Of a stretch of 64,000 nt of DNA, positions 58,775 to 64,000 are shown in pieces. Source of the DNA: Histomonas meleagridis (taxonomy: Eukaryota; Parabasalia; Tritrichomonadida; Dientamoebidae); the NCBI GenBank assembly GCA_020186115.1, contig WSYJ01000001.1:682001-746000 (forward strand). The letters run 5' to 3'. The notes under the pieces were generated by a model that searched no databases, was not told where the DNA came from, and saw nothing but the letters and a program-made list of their open reading frames with translations. A program made the position numbers and the translations under genes. Each line of letters starts with the position of its first letter. The first letter of the stretch is position 1.

Positions 58775-61117
58775 TTAGAGAATTCCTAAGTAACATTCTT
58801 CTGGTGTTGATGGGTGTAAATCGGCCGGCAATTCATCACCATTTTCGTTCAAGTCTCCTTTTGTTTTATAATTTTTACCCAAGTATACCTTTTTATCATT
58901 TTTATGTTCGTGTTCGAATTCATCTTCAACTGTTGGATAGAAAACCTTATTTTCATTTTCGAAGGAATCAATCTTCTCTTCGATATCGTAAGATCTTCCG
59001 ATCATTCTAAACACTCTTTTTGTGAAATTTAAAGAATCCGACAGAGTAAATCCTCCAGCAAGTAAAGCCGTATCGTAAAGTAAACGTGCGTCTTCAATAA
59101 CCGATTTATCCTTTGGATTTTGTTTGATCCTTTCAAATAAATCCTTAACGGTCGGATGGTCAAAATTGACTTCCAAAACTTTGTGATTCATCAAAAGATT
59201 TTCATCAAGTTTTGAATCATGAACTGTTTGGGCACGAAGAAGTCTTTCATGACTTGCAGTGTAGCCGTAGTTTGTTGATGTACAAACTGCAGGCGTCGTT
59301 TTTAATCTTTTACTAAGAATTAAATTTTCCATACGTTCACCGATTACATGTTTAAACCAACGAACATACCGATTAAATAAACGTTGAGAGATATTAAATC
59401 CACTTACATCTTGAACTTTATCATCAACATTTCTATCATCATTCCGTTCAGGATTATACAAAGGAATACCTTCAAATTCTTCCAAACGTTCAAAACAATG
59501 TACGTCAATAGGTTCAACAGCAAATAATATTTCAAAGCCTTTATCTAAAAGATCTTCAATATATGGCGAATCTAAAGCTTCTTCAACAGAAGAAGAACCA
59601 ATCCAATAAATATCTTCTTGACCTTTTTTCATTCTTTTAACGTAATCGCTAATTGTTGTTAAGTTATTCGGTGAGTAACTTGAATAAAACATTAATAATC
59701 GACTTAAAGATCTCTTATTTGATTCATCTTCGATAACTCCATATTTAATATTACCACTATACTTAGAATAAAAGTCAGAATATTTCGCAGGTTCATTAAG
59801 AAACATATTCCTAAGCATTGATAATATTTTGGATGTAATTCTTCGCTTGATTAGTTTCAACGCATTCATCTTGATTAAACGGTCTCTGTCGACGTTTAAT
59901 GTCAAATCGTTGCTATCAATTACTCCTTTAACGAAATGCAAATATGTTGGTAATAATTCATCTTTCCATTCATCGGAGACTAGAACTCTTTTAACATAAA
60001 GTCGTACATTACGGGTAATTTCGGAAAAAAGTTGATCAGATGGAGGTGGAACTGATGGTATGAAGAACAAGCCATTAAATATAACACGTCCCTCTGCTTT
60101 AAAATGTGAGTATGTTAATGGTCCACGTGGTTCTTTGAAAAACATTTTGAAAAATTCTGTATAATCACTTTCACTAACTTCATCGGGTTCACGTAACCAA
60201 ATTGGCTTTCGATCATTAATTTGTATCCATTGCCAAATACGCTTTTTGACAATATTAGTTTTGCCTTTTTGTTTCGAATCATGTTCAATTACTTCATTAT
60301 CATCGAAAACATTTTCGTTTTCTTCGGATTCTTCAACAAATGTGTCTTTGTAATGCCAAATTTTAACTGGAAAATCAATAAACATCGAATAATGTCGGAT
60401 GATAGAAATGAGTTTATCTCGATCGACATAATTATACGCATTACTTTTAAGATGAAGAATGATAGATGTGCCTCTTCCAAGTGTAACACCTCGTGGATCT
60501 TCAACGACTGTGAATTCGGATGATGCATCACTTTCCCAAATATATTGTTTACTGCTGTTATTGCTTTTGGATATGACAGTGACTTTGTCTGCAACTAAAA
60601 AAGATGAATAAAAACCAACACCAAATTGCCCAATGAGATTTGTATCACCTGATTGGAGCATTTTTTGAAATTCACTTGTACCAGATTTGGCAATTCGACC
60701 TAAGTTTTCTATAAGTTCTTCCTTGGTCATGCCTATCCCAGTATCAGTGATTGATAATGTTTTTTGTTCTTCATTGACGTCAATAAGAATTTCTAAATCT
60801 TTGGATCCTGTTTCAAAAATTGATGGATCTCTGATTCCTTGAAATCTAATTTTGTCAAGAGCATCATTTGCATTTGAAATTAATTCACGAAGAAACACAT
60901 CTTTATTTTGATACAATGAATCTATAAGAATGTTAAGTAACTTATTGACATCTGCTTGATAAGAATGTGCTTCGTTGTTTGTTTTAATTTGTGATAATTG
61001 AGCTTCAGTAAAATTATATTCTAGGCGACTTCTAAGTCCATCATCAATGTACTCAACATTTTTGACATCTTCTTTTGGTTTCTTACATAAAGATAACCAA
61101 AAGAAACAAAAAAACAT
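58775..61117 (-). CDS. HSP90B1: GRP94-like ER HSP90 chaperone
   Basis: 780 residues. A short hydrophobic N-terminus (MFFCFFWLSLC) fits a minimal signal peptide. The GHKL ATPase domain has 'ELISNANDALDKIRF', 'DTGIGMTKEELIENLG' and 'GQFGVGFYSSFLVAD'. The middle and C-terminal domains are complete. Length and the acidic region near residue 265 suit GRP94 rather than cytosolic HSP90. It ends in 'PEECYLGIL' with no KDEL-type signal, so ER retention must work otherwise, or it is organellar. AAACGGTT lies about 18 nt upstream of the ATG. The next gene upstream on the same strand is a PDI-like ER protein. Confidence 0.88.
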   Translation of the reverse strand: MFFCFFWLSLCKKPKEDVKNVEYIDDGLRSRLEYNFTEAQLSQIKTNNEAHSYQADVNKLLNILIDSLYQNKDVFLRELISNANDALDKIRFQGIRDPSIFETGSKDLEILIDVNEEQKTLSITDTGIGMTKEELIENLGRIAKSGTSEFQKMLQSGDTNLIGQFGVGFYSSFLVADKVTVISKSNNSSKQYIWESDASSEFTVVEDPRGVTLGRGTSIILHLKSNAYNYVDRDKLISIIRHYSMFIDFPVKIWHYKDTFVEESEENENVFDDNEVIEHDSKQKGKTNIVKKRIWQWIQINDRKPIWLREPDEVSESDYTEFFKMFFKEPRGPLTYSHFKAEGRVIFNGLFFIPSVPPPSDQLFSEITRNVRLYVKRVLVSDEWKDELLPTYLHFVKGVIDSNDLTLNVDRDRLIKMNALKLIKRRITSKILSMLRNMFLNEPAKYSDFYSKYSGNIKYGVIEDESNKRSLSRLLMFYSSYSPNNLTTISDYVKRMKKGQEDIYWIGSSSVEEALDSPYIEDLLDKGFEILFAVEPIDVHCFERLEEFEGIPLYNPERNDDRNVDDKVQDVSGFNISQRLFNRYVRWFKHVIGERMENLILSKRLKTTPAVCTSTNYGYTASHERLLRAQTVHDSKLDENLLMNHKVLEVNFDHPTVKDLFERIKQNPKDKSVIEDARLLYDTALLAGGFTLSDSLNFTKRVFRMIGRSYDIEEKIDSFENENKVFYPTVEDEFEHEHKNDKKVYLGKNYKTKGDLNENGDELPADLHPSTPEECYLGIL

Positions 61118-61177
61118 TAAAAATATAATTGGTCAAACGGTTAATTTTACAACAATATTTAATAATAATTTTATAAT

Positions 61178-62197
61178 TTATAGTTCTTGGTCCTTATCTT
61201 CAGATACTACATATTTCCCAACTTTTTTAAACACCTTTAGGACGTTTAGATGAGCCTTCATTTGATTTATCTTAAATGATTTCTTTTGAGCTGATTCAAT
61301 TAATCTTTGATATTTGTTTATATCATTATCCAATATTTCTTCTCCATTTCTTAATAAACGTTTCATTACTTTCAAATATTCATTAGTATTTTGGATAGAT
61401 TTTACTTTCATAATAATTGGCATCTTGATAGGATTTGTCATAAACTCTTCGACAAGTGGGAAAACAGATGGAATTGTACCGTATTCATCATTTAGTTCTC
61501 CATTTGATTTGAAATATGTTCCAAATTGCTCGTTTGCGAACTGAAGCATTTTGGGAAAAATTCGTTCTTTTAGGTAATCAAAACTCTTTTTTCCATCATA
61601 AGCTCTGATTATAGGTATATCATCAACATTATTTGAAATACAAAGGTCAGTGTATGCTCTACAATCAACATAGCCTACTCCAAAATTTTGATAATTTCGA
61701 AATGTAAATGCAAGTTCCTCTATTTGTGGCAATACTAATTCTGATTGACGAGATTTTAAGTCAAGAAATGCAATTAATGATTTGCTTCGAGAAAATACAT
61801 AGTCTGAAAAATTAGATGGATCAAGATACTCATAATTTGTATGTGTATAATTTCTTTTGTGATTTGTATTGCGCTCAATAAAGCCAATAATATCAAAAGC
61901 AATTGGCTCACCATAGAATATTGTGTGTGGAGAAGTGACGAATTTGATTACTTGACTTTCATATATAGAGTGGTTATGACAAAAAAGCTCACTGTCATTA
62001 CAATTAACATAATAAAAGTCAACTGATGGGAAAAGTGTTGATGCTATTTCAAATTCTTCTTTTGCATTATAAATTGTTTCAGAATAAAAACTTTGAAACA
62101 GCGCAATTGACGGCTGATTAAATGGTTCCGAATATGTGTCTACGTTGTATTCATGAAATTTTAAAAATAAGTTAAAAAATAAAAAGAGAAAAAACAT
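61178..62197 (-). CDS. Redox-dead PDI / ERp29-like ER protein
   Basis: 339 residues with a strongly hydrophobic signal peptide, two thioredoxin-fold domains (about 28-115 and 135-235) and a C-terminal helical domain (about 250-325, 'YLKVMKRLLRNGEEIL', 'KAHLNVLKVF') like the D domain of ERp29/PDI-D. At both places where PDIs have CGHC the cysteines are missing ('FYSETIYNAKEEF' and 'LKSRQSELVLP'). The tail ends 'EDKDQEL', a KDEL-like variant that could keep it in the ER. It probably acts as a non-catalytic escort in folding, next to GRP94. Confidence 0.75.
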   Translation of the reverse strand: MFFLFLFFNLFLKFHEYNVDTYSEPFNQPSIALFQSFYSETIYNAKEEFEIASTLFPSVDFYYVNCNDSELFCHNHSIYESQVIKFVTSPHTIFYGEPIAFDIIGFIERNTNHKRNYTHTNYEYLDPSNFSDYVFSRSKSLIAFLDLKSRQSELVLPQIEELAFTFRNYQNFGVGYVDCRAYTDLCISNNVDDIPIIRAYDGKKSFDYLKERIFPKMLQFANEQFGTYFKSNGELNDEYGTIPSVFPLVEEFMTNPIKMPIIMKVKSIQNTNEYLKVMKRLLRNGEEILDNDINKYQRLIESAQKKSFKINQMKAHLNVLKVFKKVGKYVVSEDKDQEL

Positions 62198-62528
62198 TTA
62201 TGATTTTCACTAACATTTGATCGTTAAAAAAAAGAAAAAACTAAAAGATTAAAGATTAAGAAGTTTCAACCATAACAAAATTATACAATGATTTAATTAA
62301 TGATTGTAACCAAATAAACTAGTTTTCATATTGAATTTAATCAATTAATTCATTCATGAAAATCAACTGAAATATGTTATGCCCTTCAAATACTGATGAT
62401 TTTTTCTTATGTGCTATAATTTTTTTGTAATATAGTTTTCAGAAAACACCTTACATCTTTGTTTTTCTCACATTAAGGAAGAAATGTGATATGACATAAA
62501 AATAAACGTAAATCAACAAGGAGAATAA
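62198..62528. other. Divergent intergenic region
   Basis: AT-rich. Holds ATCGTTAAA near 62220 for the PDI-like gene and AACGTA at 62505-62510, 18 nt before the BAR-like gene. No gene seen. Confidence 0.5.
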
Positions 62529-63203
62529 ATGGAAAAGAAATGGAATGACAATGCAGCAGGTGTAATATATAGTTGTACAGATGTTTTGGAAAAATTTGCA
62601 GCTCTTTTAAAAAATGATATTACAATGATCGCAGAAAAGGAAAGATCACTTGGATATCTCAATGAAAGCATGAGTGATATTTTTTCTGATTTAACAATTA
62701 ATCAATATCCCAAAGCAAAAGAAGTTTTAAATGCATTTATAAATTCATTATCACAGATTGAATTTGGTCGCAAAGTTATGTATCAACGTTCTCATCAATT
62801 GGCACAATCTTCGTTTACATCAACTCTCGACCTAGCAAAAAAAGCAAAATCATTACTCAAGGAACGAGAAGCATCTTTATCGAAATACATGCAAGTTAAA
62901 GCAGCCAAAGAAAAATCAACAAAACCATCAAGCCAGCTTGACGAAAAGCTTACGGCATCAAAAACATCATTTCAAGCGGCAAATGCGCAAGCGATCCAAG
63001 CTACCAGTACTTTTACTAATCAATTACATCGCGATCTAATACTTACGTTATCATCCTTTGCACATGCTCAAATGGAGTTTTATGCGAGGGAGATTGAAGT
63101 ATGGTCGAAAACAATTGAAGCAATTGACAAAAATACAATCGACGATGATACAGAATCAATTGTTAATAGCTTCCAAGCATCTTTCCGTCAGAGGCGTCAA
63201 TAA
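62529..63203 (+). CDS. BAR-domain-like protein
   Basis: 224 residues of long amphipathic helices that fit a BAR or F-BAR/sorting-nexin-type fold: helix 1 'VIYSCTDVLEKFAALLKNDI', a middle helix with 'KKAKSLLKEREASLSKYMQ', and a last helix 'DLILTLSSFAHAQMEFYARE' followed by 'IEVWSKTIEAI'. BAR proteins dimerise and bend membranes in endocytosis. No other domain is attached. The fold call is by pattern only. Confidence 0.6.
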   Translation: MEKKWNDNAAGVIYSCTDVLEKFAALLKNDITMIAEKERSLGYLNESMSDIFSDLTINQYPKAKEVLNAFINSLSQIEFGRKVMYQRSHQLAQSSFTSTLDLAKKAKSLLKEREASLSKYMQVKAAKEKSTKPSSQLDEKLTASKTSFQAANAQAIQATSTFTNQLHRDLILTLSSFAHAQMEFYAREIEVWSKTIEAIDKNTIDDDTESIVNSFQASFRQRRQ

Positions 63204-63330
63204 ACTATAAATGTTTTTTTATATATTAAATTTTCAAAATTTTGAAGGCCAAAAAACGTTCGCAATTTTCAGCGTCGGTTTGGCGATTTTTGAAAGGGAT
63301 GTATTTGAATGAATTTCAAAATCAAAACGT

Positions 63331-63975
63331 ATGAATTTTGACACTTCATCCATGAATGAACTTATCCCAACCGAGGAAGAAGTCAAGCAGTTCCGAGACT
63401 CTATACGCATAGTGAAAGGCCAGAAAAAGATAAAAATGATAAATTCCGTATTTTTATGCTTAAATTTCACCAGAAAATATCCATGTACAATTCCCTTGGT
63501 TGGAGCTTTTTGGATCGGAACTAATAGCTTCTTAATCAATTCTAGAATCTTTGGTCAATTTACAGGAAGAAAACCTAATAGTATTAATCGAAATTTTAGA
63601 GAACATAACTTTTGCCAAAAAAAACTTTCTTACATTGAAAGAGAAGAAATAAAAAGGCAAATTCCTTCAGCTCAAATGTTCGATCTTTCAGGTTGGATTA
63701 AAAGATGGGCAAATAACTTTTCAGTTTTAACAACAGAGCAAGAAACAATAGCATGGACCCACTGCCCTTCAAAGAAGCAAAAAACAACAGCAACAATACC
63801 ATGCAAAGTTTCTAATACTAATGAAAATCCTCCTCAAGAGACCAAACCAACTCCAAACGTTCAGGCACCTGAACCCTCCGGTTTTGTTTGTAATTTTGAT
63901 ATTCCAGGACTTAATTTTAATGATATATTTTTCGAAAAAATGGATGAAAGCATATGCTTTGATTTTTATAATTAA
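63331..63975 (+). CDS. Initiator-binding-domain-like protein
   Basis: 214 residues. Residues 35-110 resemble the winged-helix initiator binding domain known from Trichomonas IBP39: 'RKYPCTIPLVGAFWIGTNSF' then 'RKPNSINRNFREHNF', the latter looking like the recognition helix. A middle helical part ('GWIKRWANNFSVLTTEQETI') and an acidic, Phe-rich C-terminus ('NFDIPGLNFNDIFFEKM') follow, which could be an activation region. It would bind promoter DNA. This family is, as far as I know, restricted to trichomonads. AAAACGT directly abuts the ATG. Confidence 0.7.
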   Translation: MNFDTSSMNELIPTEEEVKQFRDSIRIVKGQKKIKMINSVFLCLNFTRKYPCTIPLVGAFWIGTNSFLINSRIFGQFTGRKPNSINRNFREHNFCQKKLSYIEREEIKRQIPSAQMFDLSGWIKRWANNFSVLTTEQETIAWTHCPSKKQKTTATIPCKVSNTNENPPQETKPTPNVQAPEPSGFVCNFDIPGLNFNDIFFEKMDESICFDFYN

Positions 63976-64000
63976 ACTATTTTTAATACTAGCATTGCCT

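Noticed and set aside
1-64000. tRNA genes, 5S rRNA, CRISPR arrays, transposase or integrase genes
   Set aside because: I looked for tRNA T-loop sequences, direct-repeat arrays and DDE or tyrosine recombinase motifs and saw none that hold up; a computed tRNA and profile search could still find weak ones.

Overview
The window looks like nuclear DNA of a parabasalid flagellate, most likely a Tritrichomonas-type trichomonad (an inference; no species marker gene is present). The grounds are AT-rich, densely packed, apparently intronless genes on both strands with the standard genetic code; eukaryotic genes such as RPL10A, a Listerin-like ligase, CEP104, GRP94 and cofilin; flagellar genes (CEP104-like, RSPH14-like); and families typical of trichomonads: a protein with an initiator-binding-like domain, tandem saposin-like domains, ankyrin proteins, TKL kinases with helical tails, and remnants of surface-protein tails with S/T/N-rich repeats.

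Layout. Positions 1-9.3 kb hold a partial membrane protein, a small ubiquitin-like protein, a large ankyrin protein, a RhoGAP divergent from a coiled-coil protein, an RSPH14-like armadillo protein, an RNase P RNA gene (minus strand, 6479-6732), a CDK-family pseudokinase and RPL10A. Positions 9.6-23 kb hold an importin-beta-like protein whose frame extends well upstream of its first ATG, a small basic protein, CEP104, cofilin, a dynamin/GBP-like GTPase, a broken ankyrin-zinc finger gene and an importin-alpha-like armadillo protein. Positions 23-35.5 kb hold a Listerin-like ubiquitin ligase, an unknown protein, an HSP110 chaperone and a secreted protein with six saposin-like domains.

The most unusual part is 35.5-58.3 kb. 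Two nearly identical arms lie in inverted orientation, A at 35497-40493 and B at 53048-57113, around a spacer of about 12.5 kb. Each arm carries a surface glycosidase gene and the 3' part of a calponin-homology/repeat gene. Only arm A is joined to the 5' part of that gene, which lies in the spacer. Both glycosidase copies are interrupted by small indels, mostly in homopolymers and at different places. Arm A has about 920 bp that arm B lacks, with TTCA at the junction. The spacer carries a GAPVD1-like RasGAP/VPS9 protein, a STE20-type kinase, a LisH-WD40 protein and a TKL kinase. Degenerate surface-protein tails and a truncated TKL kinase pseudogene sit at or near the arm borders. Recombination between the arms would invert the spacer and swap the 3' cassette attached to the repeat gene.

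Positions 58.4-64 kb hold a coiled-coil protein, GRP94 next to a redox-dead PDI/ERp29-like protein (an ER folding pair on the same strand), a BAR-like protein and an initiator-binding-domain-like protein.

Across the window a short Myb-like motif (AACCGTTT, AAACGTTC or TAACGG) lies within about 5-40 nt of many start codons, sometimes shared by divergent genes. It is the best candidate for a common core promoter element here. Several start codons were moved inward from non-ATG or upstream positions because of this motif, domain borders or neighbouring genes.
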